From NCBI RefSeq assembly GCF_000718015.1, contig NZ_JODY01000051.1, positions 1 to 30,752 on the forward strand: a stretch of 30,752 nt of DNA. The letters run 5' to 3'. Source of the stretch: Streptomyces catenulae (GTDB taxonomy: Bacteria > Actinomycetota > Actinomycetes > Streptomycetales > Streptomycetaceae). The position numbers and the translations under genes were made by a program. The notes under the pieces were generated by a model, which searched no databases, was not told the origin of the DNA, and worked only from the letters and a program-made list of their open reading frames with translations. Shown piece after piece: positions 7,644 to 14,328 of this stretch (positions are counted from its first letter, which is position 1; each line of letters opens with the position of its first letter).

Positions 7644-8276
7644 ATGAGCCTGAAACATGCCGTGCTGGGCCTGCTGTCCGAATCCCCGGCGAGCGGCTAC
7701 GACCTGATGAAGCTGTTCAACGCCTCGCTGACCAACGTCTGGCCGGCCACGCAGAGCCAGGTCTACGGCGAATTGGGCAAGTTGACCGCCGCGGGCCTCG
7801 CCGAGGTCTCCGCGCACGGCCCCCGTGGCCGCAAGGAGTACGCGATCACCCGGGAGGGCATCGCCGAGCTGCAGCACTGGCTCGCCGAGGTCCCGCCCGG
7901 CGGCCCGCACCGCGACGAGAGCCTGCTGCGGGTCTTCTTCCTCGGCGTCCTCACACCGCTGGAGGCCCGTACGTTCCTCCTCGGGCGCGCCGAGGAGACC
8001 GCCCGGCTCCACGCGGAACTCCGCCGGGTCGACGAAGAGACACAGTGGGACGACGACATGATCTCCGTCTACGGGCGGCTCACCCTGGAGTACGGGCTGC
8101 GCATGACCGCCGCCCAGGAGGAGTGGGCCCGCTGGGCCGCGGAGCAGATCGACTCCGCCAAGGTCCGCGAGGCGAGCGACCGGGTCCGTAGCCGCCACGG
8201 CCTCGGCACCGGCGACGGACCCGCCGCCACCGCCCGGGACGACGGACCCGACGACGCCCCCGCGCCCACCGCGTAA
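7644..8276 (+). CDS. PadR-family transcriptional regulator
   Basis: A 210-residue regulator. Residues 1-75 are the PadR winged helix (SLKHAVLGLLSESPASGYDL, then a recognition region around TQSQVYGELGKL, and GRKEYAIT in the wing). Residues about 85-185 are the C-terminal helical dimerisation domain of the Vir_act_alpha_C type, and the last 25 residues are a disordered Asp/Ala/Pro tail. The ATG at 7644 is preceded at 6 bases by a -10-like TAGTGT and no convincing ribosome site, so the mRNA may be leaderless. It is divergent from the carotenoid oxygenase unit and the shared spacer has operator-like palindromes. It probably represses that unit and itself until a small lipophilic or phenolic ligand binds; the ligand is unknown. 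Confidence 0.92.
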   Translation: MSLKHAVLGLLSESPASGYDLMKLFNASLTNVWPATQSQVYGELGKLTAAGLAEVSAHGPRGRKEYAITREGIAELQHWLAEVPPGGPHRDESLLRVFFLGVLTPLEARTFLLGRAEETARLHAELRRVDEETQWDDDMISVYGRLTLEYGLRMTAAQEEWARWAAEQIDSAKVREASDRVRSRHGLGTGDGPAATARDDGPDDAPAPTA

Positions 8277-8303
8277 CGCGCCCCCGGCGCTCGACCACGT
8301 CCT

Positions 8304-8340
8304 AGGGGCCGCCACGGGACACCCGCCCATGGCGGCCCCT
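8304..8340. terminator. Bidirectional terminator between padR-type gene and pspAB
   Basis: AGGGGCCGCCA (8304-8314) pairs perfectly with TGGCGGCCCCT (8330-8340), and an inner CGGG/CCCG pair extends the stem. It lies between two converging genes. Confidence 0.75.
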
Positions 8341-8352
8341 GGGCCGTGCGGC

Positions 8353-8916
8353 TCAGAGCCCGGGCGCGCCCCATACGGGGAACCACCGGGCGAGATCGCT
8401 CTCGATCCGCAGATCGTCGCCGAGCATCGCCTTGACCTGCAGCTCCAGCGGGTTGTCGCGCTTCTCGGCGCCGTCCGCCGCGGGTGCGAAGGGGTAGAAC
8501 GTGCCGCGCTTGTAGAGGTAGACGAGCGCCAGCCGCCGCCTCTGCTCGTCCTCGAAGCCCATCAGGGAACAGAGCAGCTGCGGGCCGAAACCGGCGCCCT
8601 CCAGGGCGGAGTTCACCGCGTGCAGGTCGTTGACCAGGCCCGCCGTGTCCTGCGGGTCGTGCCGCGCCTGCATCCAGGTGTACCCGTAGGCGTCCTGGCT
8701 GAAGTCGACCGGCGCCCCCAGGAGGGCGCGGACCTCCTCCTGGATGCGGGCGAACTCCCCGCCCTCGACGCTGGCGAAACAGACCGAACCGCGGCCGGTC
8801 GGCCGGAAGTCCGCCGCCGCCTCCAGCGTCACCGCCGCGGACGGCAGCGCGAAGAGCTGATCGAGGTCGGGGCGGACCGGCTTGCTGCGGCCGAGAAGGG
8901 CGTCCAGAAATCCCAT
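8353..8916 (-). CDS. pspAB: PspA-associated protein PspAB family
   Basis: A 187-residue soluble protein with no signal peptide. The start MGFLDALLGRSKPVRPDLDQ and the C-terminal block LQVKAMLGDDLRIESDLARW match the actinobacterial PspAB family as I recall it. That family is named for association with the phage-shock protein PspA, and its genes are often found beside htpX. The biochemical function is not established. The ATG at 8916 has GGGAGAA nine bases upstream. The gene follows htpX on the same strand after 114 bases that contain a perfect 20-bp palindrome, so expression may be only partly linked. The symbol is from family recognition. Confidence 0.75.
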   Translation of the reverse strand: MGFLDALLGRSKPVRPDLDQLFALPSAAVTLEAAADFRPTGRGSVCFASVEGGEFARIQEEVRALLGAPVDFSQDAYGYTWMQARHDPQDTAGLVNDLHAVNSALEGAGFGPQLLCSLMGFEDEQRRRLALVYLYKRGTFYPFAPAADGAEKRDNPLELQVKAMLGDDLRIESDLARWFPVWGAPGL

Positions 8917-9005
8917 GGCGTCATTCTCCCCGCTCGTCCCGTACGCCGCCCGGGGCACGCCCACCGGGCACGGCGAACGGCGCTTCCACCGTGGCCCCGT
9001 AGCGC

Positions 9006-9025
9006 CGTGCGCCCCGGGGCGCACG
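9006..9025 (-). terminator. Perfect 20-bp palindrome after htpX
   Basis: CGTGCGCCCCGGGGCGCACG begins 5 bases after the htpX stop in the direction of transcription. It could terminate or attenuate transcription into pspAB. No T-run follows. Confidence 0.5.
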
Positions 9026-9030
9026 CGCCG

Positions 9031-9930
9031 TCACGGGCGCCCCAGCTGCGCCGAGATCCGGCCCAGCTGGTCCAGCCGCTGCTCCAGCGTCGGGTGCGAG
9101 GAGAGCAGCTGGTTGAAGGTCTCCTTGTTGAACGCCGGGGCGAAGAAGAAGGCGTTGAACGGCTGCGACTTGCGCAGATCGTCGGTGGGGATCCGGGCGA
9201 TCTGCCCGGTGACCTTCGTCAGCGCGGAGGCCAGCGCCGACGGGCGGCCGGTGAGGATCGCCGCGGACCGGTCCGCGGACAGCTCGCGGTACCGGGACAG
9301 CAGCCGGGTCAGCAGGAAGCTGATCGCGTAGACGACCGCGCTGACCAGTGTGACGACGAGGACGGCGATGGCGGCGTTCTGATCGCGGTTGTTCCGTCCG
9401 ACGCCGCTCCACAGGGCGGCGCGGGTGATGATCCCGGCCAGCACCCCCAGGAACGACGCGATGGTCATCACCGCGACATCGCGGTGCGCGACATGCGACA
9501 GCTCATGGGCGAGGACGCCCTCCAGCTCCTCCGGCTCCAGCCGCCGCAGCAGGCCCGTGGTGGCGCACACCATGGAGTTCTTCTGGTTGCGCCCGGTGGC
9601 GAAGGCGTTCGGGACGTCCGTCTCGGCGATGGCGACGCGCGGCTTCGGCATGTCCGCCAGCGCGCACAACCGGTCGACGGCGCCGTGCAGCTCGGGCGCC
9701 TGCTCCGGGGTGACCTCCCGCGCGCCCATGCTGAACGCGGCGATCCGGTCGCTGAACCAGAACTGCGCGACGAACATCCCGCCCGCCAGGAGCAGCACGA
9801 TCACCCAGGCGCCCTTGAGCAGCACCACCAGCACACCGACGACCACCACGTACAGCAGCCCGATGAAGAACATCGTGGTGACCATCCGCGAGGTCAGCCC
9901 GCGATCGGGGGCGAATCGGGTCCGTGCCAT
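9031..9930 (-). CDS. htpX: Membrane zinc metalloprotease HtpX
   Basis: A 299-residue M48 protease of the cytoplasmic membrane that degrades misfolded membrane proteins. Two adjacent hydrophobic helices near the N-terminus (about 17-55) are followed by the zinc site AHELSHVAHRD (HELSH at 142-146). Two further membrane segments (ASFLGVLAGII and AVLVVTLVSAVVYAISFLL) and the third-ligand region RYRELSADRSAA come after. Length agrees with the family (about 285-300). The ATG at 9930 is chosen because GGAGG lies 5-6 bases upstream; an in-frame ATG at 9942 overlaps that site. The pairing with pspAB suggests an envelope-stress role. Confidence 0.95.
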   Translation of the reverse strand: MARTRFAPDRGLTSRMVTTMFFIGLLYVVVVGVLVVLLKGAWVIVLLLAGGMFVAQFWFSDRIAAFSMGAREVTPEQAPELHGAVDRLCALADMPKPRVAIAETDVPNAFATGRNQKNSMVCATTGLLRRLEPEELEGVLAHELSHVAHRDVAVMTIASFLGVLAGIITRAALWSGVGRNNRDQNAAIAVLVVTLVSAVVYAISFLLTRLLSRYRELSADRSAAILTGRPSALASALTKVTGQIARIPTDDLRKSQPFNAFFFAPAFNKETFNQLLSSHPTLEQRLDQLGRISAQLGRP

Positions 9931-10223
9931 GGCTTCCTCCATGCGCCGCGCCTTCGCGCACCGGGCGGGCCCGGGCGTGCACGCCTTCCCGCGCGCCGGG
10001 TCCCGCTCACTGCGCCGCTCGCTTCCGATTCTCCCTCTTCCTGGCGGTGTGCGGAATAAGTCCAGGTCAGTGGGGGCGGCGCAGCATCGACGGGCGCCCG
10101 ACCGGGCCGTTCACGGCCCCGGCAGCCCCGCACGCCCCCGGGTCGGCAGGTCCCGCCGCACCCGTATACGGCCGGTTCCGGCGTCCCGGCCCGTCCGGTC
10201 GGCGCCCCCGTACGCTGGACGGC

Positions 10224-11138
10224 ATGAGTCTGCGTCTGAGCACCGTGATCCTCCCGTACCGCCGGTGGCACGAGGGTGGCCGCGCCGCCTGGCAGCGGGC
10301 GGAGGAGCTGGGCTTCCACACGGCGTACACCTACGACCACCTGTCCTGGCGCGTCCCGTTCCGCGACGGCCCGTGGTTCGGCGCCGTCCCGACGCTGACC
10401 GCCGCCGCCGGGGTCACCGGGCGGATGCGGCTGGGGACGCTCGTCACCTCGCCCAACTTCCGCCACCCCGTCACCCTCGCCAAGGACCTGATCTCGCTCG
10501 ACGACGTCTCCGGCGGCCGGATCACCCTCGGGATCGGCGCGGGCGGCACCGGCTTCGACGCGAGCGCCCTCGCCCCCAGCGGGCAGGAGCCGTGGACGCC
10601 GCGCGAGCGGGCCGACCGGTTCGCCGAGTTCGTACCGCTCCTCGACCGGCTGCTCACCGAGGACACCGTCACCCACGACGGCACCTTCTACTCGGCGGGC
10701 GGCGCGCAGAACATCCCCGGCTGCGTACAGCGCCCCCGGCTGCCCTTCGCCGTCGCCGCGACCGGCCCGCGCGGTCTGCGCCTCGCCGCCCGCCACGGGC
10801 AGGCGTGGGTGACCACCGGCGACCCGAAGCTGTACGCGACGGGCACGCCCGAGCAGTCCGTCGAGGCGCTGCGGGCCCAGGTGGACAAGCTCGGCAAGGC
10901 GTGCGCCGACGCCGGTCGCGACGCCGCGGAGCTGGACAAGATCCTGCTCACCGGCTTCACCCCGGACCGCGCCCGCCCCCTGGAGTCCGTCGCCGCCTTC
11001 GTCGACTTCGCGGGTCGCCACCGGGAGCTGGGCTTCACCGAACTGGTGCTGCACTGGCCGATCCCGGGGACGGACTTCGCGGCGGACCACGAGGTGTTCG
11101 AGGCGATCGCCACGGAGGCGCTCGGCCAGCTCGGCTGA
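10224..11138 (+). CDS. LLM-class F420-dependent oxidoreductase
   Basis: A 304-residue TIM-barrel protein of the luciferase-like monooxygenase family, in the actinobacterial branch that uses the deazaflavin F420. Recognisable parts are the N-terminal strand LRLSTVILPY, AYTYDHLSWR, RLGTLVTSPNFRHP, the characteristic VSGGRITLGIGAGG and the later GQAWVTTGDP. The substrate is not predictable. The start ATG at 10224 has TACGCT (10211-10216) as a possible -10 seven bases upstream and no ribosome site, so the transcript may be leaderless. The 293-base spacer back to htpX shows no other gene. A hairpin follows the stop at 11145-11172. Confidence 0.88.
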   Translation: MSLRLSTVILPYRRWHEGGRAAWQRAEELGFHTAYTYDHLSWRVPFRDGPWFGAVPTLTAAAGVTGRMRLGTLVTSPNFRHPVTLAKDLISLDDVSGGRITLGIGAGGTGFDASALAPSGQEPWTPRERADRFAEFVPLLDRLLTEDTVTHDGTFYSAGGAQNIPGCVQRPRLPFAVAATGPRGLRLAARHGQAWVTTGDPKLYATGTPEQSVEALRAQVDKLGKACADAGRDAAELDKILLTGFTPDRARPLESVAAFVDFAGRHRELGFTELVLHWPIPGTDFAADHEVFEAIATEALGQLG

Positions 11139-11144
11139 CCCGGG

Positions 11145-11172
11145 GCCGGAGCCGACACCGACCGGCTCCGGC
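11145..11172 (+). terminator. Hairpin after LLM oxidoreductase gene
   Basis: GCCGGAGCC (11145-11153) and GGCTCCGGC (11164-11172) form a perfect 9-bp stem with a 10-base loop, 7 bases after the stop. Confidence 0.7.
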
Positions 11173-11232
11173 GCCCGAAACCGTCCCGCCCCAGGGCTTC
11201 CCCCCGCCGCCCCGTACGCGAAGATTGAGCCC

Positions 11233-12285
11233 GTGACCTCTCCGACGCCTCCCCGAGTCCCCGTCCCCGGCCAGGGCGTTCCGCCCCGGCTGATCGCGAC
11301 CGACCTCGACGGAACGTTGCTGCACGACGACAAGACGGTCTCGGAGCGGACCGTCGCCGCGCTCGCCGCCGCCGAACGGGCCGGGGTCGACGTCTTCTTC
11401 GTCACCGGGCGACCGGCCCGGTGGATGGACGTGGTCAGCGACCATGTGCACGGCCACGGGCTGGCGATCTGCGCGAACGGTGCGGCCGTCGTCGATCTGC
11501 ACCGGGGGCGCCGGTTCGTCGAGGTCAACCCGTTGCCGCTGGGGGCCGCGCGGGAGGTGGTGACGGCGCTGCGGGCCGCCGCGCCCGGGACGTCGTTCGC
11601 CGTCGAGCGGACCGGCGGCATCCACTACGAGCCGCACTACCCGCCGTTCCACCGCGATCCGGCGGCCGTCACCGCCCCGGTCGAGAAGCTGCTCGCCGAC
11701 GACTTCGACCCGCCGCCCGGGCCCGCGCCCACCACGCTCGGCGCGGGCGACGAGGTGGTCGCCGCCCCCGTGGGAGCGCCGGACGCCGTCCCCGTAGGCG
11801 CGCAGGGCGCCGCCCCGGTGGGCGCGGCGGACGCCGGTGCGCCCCGTACGGTCGGCGTCCGACCGGGGCTCTCCGGGAGCGTCGCGGAGGAGATCCCCAC
11901 GGTCGGCCCGGGGCAGCCCGTGCTCAAGCTGCTGGCCCACCACGACGCGTGGGAGCCGGACGTGTTCCTCGCGCTGGCGCGGGAGGCCGCCGGGCCGCTG
12001 GCGTCGATCACCCGGTCCAGCCCCACCGCGCTGCTGGAGATCAGCGGCCCCGGAGTGAGCAAGGCCCGGACGCTGGCCCGGTGTTGTGCGGCGCGCGGTA
12101 TCGCCCCGGAGCAGGTCACCGCCTTCGGGGACATGCCCAACGACATGGAGATGCTGGCCTGGGCGGGCGCCTCGTACGCCATGGCCAACGCCCATCCCGA
12201 CGTCCTCGCGGTCACCACCGGACGCACCGCCTCCAACAACGAGGACGGCGTCGCGGCCGTCATCGAACGGATGCTGGGCCTCTAG
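11233..12285 (+). CDS. HAD-superfamily (Cof-type) phosphatase
   Basis: A 350-residue cytoplasmic phosphatase of the HAD IIB/Cof group, acting on sugar phosphates or similar small substrates. Motif I is DLDGTLLHDD (Asp24 nucleophile, Asp26 acid/base), motif II is Thr58 in VTGR, motif III is Lys277 in SKART and motif IV is GDMPNDMEML (Asp300, Asp304). The cap domain carries an unusual insertion at about 160-228, rich in Ala/Gly/Pro/Val with three PVGA repeats. This explains the length above the usual 265-290. The start is GTG at 11233, with AAGATT (11221-11226) six bases upstream, so it is possibly leaderless. The gene converges on the sensor kinase gene. Confidence 0.9.
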   Translation: MTSPTPPRVPVPGQGVPPRLIATDLDGTLLHDDKTVSERTVAALAAAERAGVDVFFVTGRPARWMDVVSDHVHGHGLAICANGAAVVDLHRGRRFVEVNPLPLGAAREVVTALRAAAPGTSFAVERTGGIHYEPHYPPFHRDPAAVTAPVEKLLADDFDPPPGPAPTTLGAGDEVVAAPVGAPDAVPVGAQGAAPVGAADAGAPRTVGVRPGLSGSVAEEIPTVGPGQPVLKLLAHHDAWEPDVFLALAREAAGPLASITRSSPTALLEISGPGVSKARTLARCCAARGIAPEQVTAFGDMPNDMEMLAWAGASYAMANAHPDVLAVTTGRTASNNEDGVAAVIERMLGL

Positions 12286-12320
12286 GGAGCACCGGTCCGG
12301 GACGGCGCGCACCGGCCTTC

Positions 12321-12473
12321 CGCGCGCCCCTGATCCGTACCGCCACGGCCCGGCGTGCACCGTGCCTCGCGCGCCCCCGCCGGGACCCGTTCCGGCCCGG
12401 CGCGCGTCAGCCTCCCGCGCGCCCCGCCGGTGCCCGGCCGCTCCCCGGCGCCTCGCGCAGCGCCGCGCGCCCC
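12321..12473. repeat. Degenerate tandem repeat with about 48-bp period
   Basis: The 10-mer CGCGCGCCCC occurs at 12321, 12368, 12416 and 12464, at spacings of 47, 48 and 48 bases. Between copies a CCCGGCG core recurs at about the same phase. It fills most of the 189-base gap between the converging HAD and kinase genes. No simple strong terminator hairpin was recognised there. Confidence 0.65.
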
Positions 12474-12474
12474 C

Positions 12475-14220
12475 TCACAGCGGCGCCTCCCACACCACCG
12501 TGGTGCCCCCGCCGTCCGGCCCGATGCCGGGGCCGTGGGTGCTCGCCCCGCCCAGCGCCTCGGCGCGTTTGGCGAGGTTGCGCAGGCCGCTGCGGCGGCC
12601 GTCCGCGGGGATGCCGATGCCGTCGTCGGCGACGGTCAGCCGGACGCCGTCGGTGCCGTCCGGCAGTTTCACCGTCGCGTCCACGACGACCTCGATCCGC
12701 GCCGCCCCGGCGTGCCGGAACGCGTTCGACAGCGCCTCACGGACCGCCGCGATGAGGTTCTTGCCGGTCAGCTCGCCGACCCGGGCGTCCACCGGGCCGA
12801 CGAACGACGCCGACGGCCGGAAGCCCAGCGGGACGGCGGCGGTGCCGATCTCCCGCAGCACCCGGGTGCGCAGCCCGGACGGCGCCTCGGCGGGCTCCTG
12901 CTGGAGGGCGAAGATCGCCGTCCGGATCTCCTGGATCGTCACGTCCAGCTCGTCCACGGCCTTCGCCATGTTCTCCTTCACCTCGGGCACGACGGCCCGC
13001 CGCTGGGCGCTCTCCAGGAGCATCCCGGTGGCGAACAGCCGCTGGATGACCAGGTCGTGGAGGTCGCGGGCGATCCGGTCGCGGTCCTCGTAGACGGCGA
13101 GCCGGGCGCGGTCGCGCTGGGCGTCGGCGAGGACCAGCGCCAGCGCCGCCTGCGCGGCGAACTGCGTGGCCAGGGTGCGCTCGGCCGCGGTGAAGGGGCG
13201 GGCGCCGCGCGCCCTGGGGACGGCGAGGGTGCCCAGGACCCGGCCGTCGCTCCTGAGAGGCAGCATCATGCTCGGCCCGAACCGCGGCGCCAGCGCGGTG
13301 ACCATCCTCGGATCGGTGGCCGAGTCGTCGAGGAACAACGGCTCCCCGGCCAGCAGTTGCTCCGCCACCGGGCTGTCCGGCGGGATCTGCGTGCCCATGA
13401 TGCCGACCGGGTCGTCCGCCGACACCGCGACGATCTCCAGACCGCCCTCCTCGTCCGGCAGCAGCACGATCCCGGCCGCCGAATCCGCCAGCCGCCGGGC
13501 CTGTTCGGCGACGACGGCGAGCGCGTCGTCCACATCGCTGCCCTTGAGCAGCTCGGTGGTGACGGCGACGGACCCGTCGATCCAGTGCTCCCGCTGCCGG
13601 GTCGCGGCGTAGAGCCGGGCGTTGCCGATGGCGATGCCCGCCTCGGTGGCGAGGACCCGCACCATGTGCAGATCCTCCTCGCTGAACTCGCCGCCGCCGT
13701 GCTTCTCCGTCAGATAGAGGTTGCCGAAGATCTCGTGCTGGACACGGATCGGCACCCCCAGGAACGTCCGCATCGGCGGATGCCCCGCGGGGAAGCCGCA
13801 CGAGCGGGCGTCCTGGGTGAGGTCGGCGAGCCGCACCGCCTGCGGATCGTGGATGAGCGCGCCCAGCAGCCCCTTGTGGCCGTCGGGCAGCGCGCCGATG
13901 CGCCGCCGGTCCTCCGCGGTCACGCCGTACGTCACGAAGTCCGACAGGCCCTCGCGCGCCTCGTCGATGATGCCGATGGCGGCGTACCGGGCGTCGGCCA
14001 GCTCGGCGGCGGTCTGCACGATGCGGTCCAGCGTGACGTGCAGATCGAGACCGGCGCCGACGGTGCGCATCGCCTCCATCAGGCGCGGCACCCGCGCGGT
14101 CAGCTCCGCGGAGAGCCCCTGGAGGCTGCGGGTCGCCTCCGTGGCGGCCTGCAACGCGTCGGTGTCCGCCCCGGGGTGCCCGGGGTCCTGCGGTACGGAG
14201 GGCCCTTCGGTGGCTGCCAT
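12475..14220 (-). CDS. DevS/DosT-like GAF-GAF histidine kinase next to cyd genes
   Basis: A 581-residue sensor kinase with two GAF domains (about 58-205 and 225-368), a HisKA_3 dimerisation domain with DRIARDLHDL (phosphorylated His388), and a HATPase domain with EALSNAFRHAGA and DDGIGIP. Mycobacterial DevS has the same plan and nearly the same length. The first GAF keeps the residues that in DevS are the haem ligand His149 and distal Tyr171: here His147 in GHPPM and Tyr169 in GNLYL, with the same 22-residue spacing (alignment from memory). It may therefore sense O2, NO, CO or redox state. No membrane segment and no neighbouring response regulator are seen. A -10-like TATTAG lies 9 bases before the ATG. 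Its position after cydCD suggests a respiratory role. Confidence 0.9.
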   Translation of the reverse strand: MAATEGPSVPQDPGHPGADTDALQAATEATRSLQGLSAELTARVPRLMEAMRTVGAGLDLHVTLDRIVQTAAELADARYAAIGIIDEAREGLSDFVTYGVTAEDRRRIGALPDGHKGLLGALIHDPQAVRLADLTQDARSCGFPAGHPPMRTFLGVPIRVQHEIFGNLYLTEKHGGGEFSEEDLHMVRVLATEAGIAIGNARLYAATRQREHWIDGSVAVTTELLKGSDVDDALAVVAEQARRLADSAAGIVLLPDEEGGLEIVAVSADDPVGIMGTQIPPDSPVAEQLLAGEPLFLDDSATDPRMVTALAPRFGPSMMLPLRSDGRVLGTLAVPRARGARPFTAAERTLATQFAAQAALALVLADAQRDRARLAVYEDRDRIARDLHDLVIQRLFATGMLLESAQRRAVVPEVKENMAKAVDELDVTIQEIRTAIFALQQEPAEAPSGLRTRVLREIGTAAVPLGFRPSASFVGPVDARVGELTGKNLIAAVREALSNAFRHAGAARIEVVVDATVKLPDGTDGVRLTVADDGIGIPADGRRSGLRNLAKRAEALGGASTHGPGIGPDGGGTTVVWEAPL

Positions 14221-14328
14221 ACCCCGAGCCTAATACGGGCTGGTTTGTTGGCGTTTGCGACGTCGGCGGCGGCCGGGACCGCGCCCGGAGCCGGTGCCTC
14301 CGCGGCAGCCGGGCAGGGGCGCGTCCCG

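Noticed and set aside
12475..14220. Complete two-component pair at the cyd locus
   Set aside because: No receiver-domain protein is encoded next to the kinase on either strand within the window.
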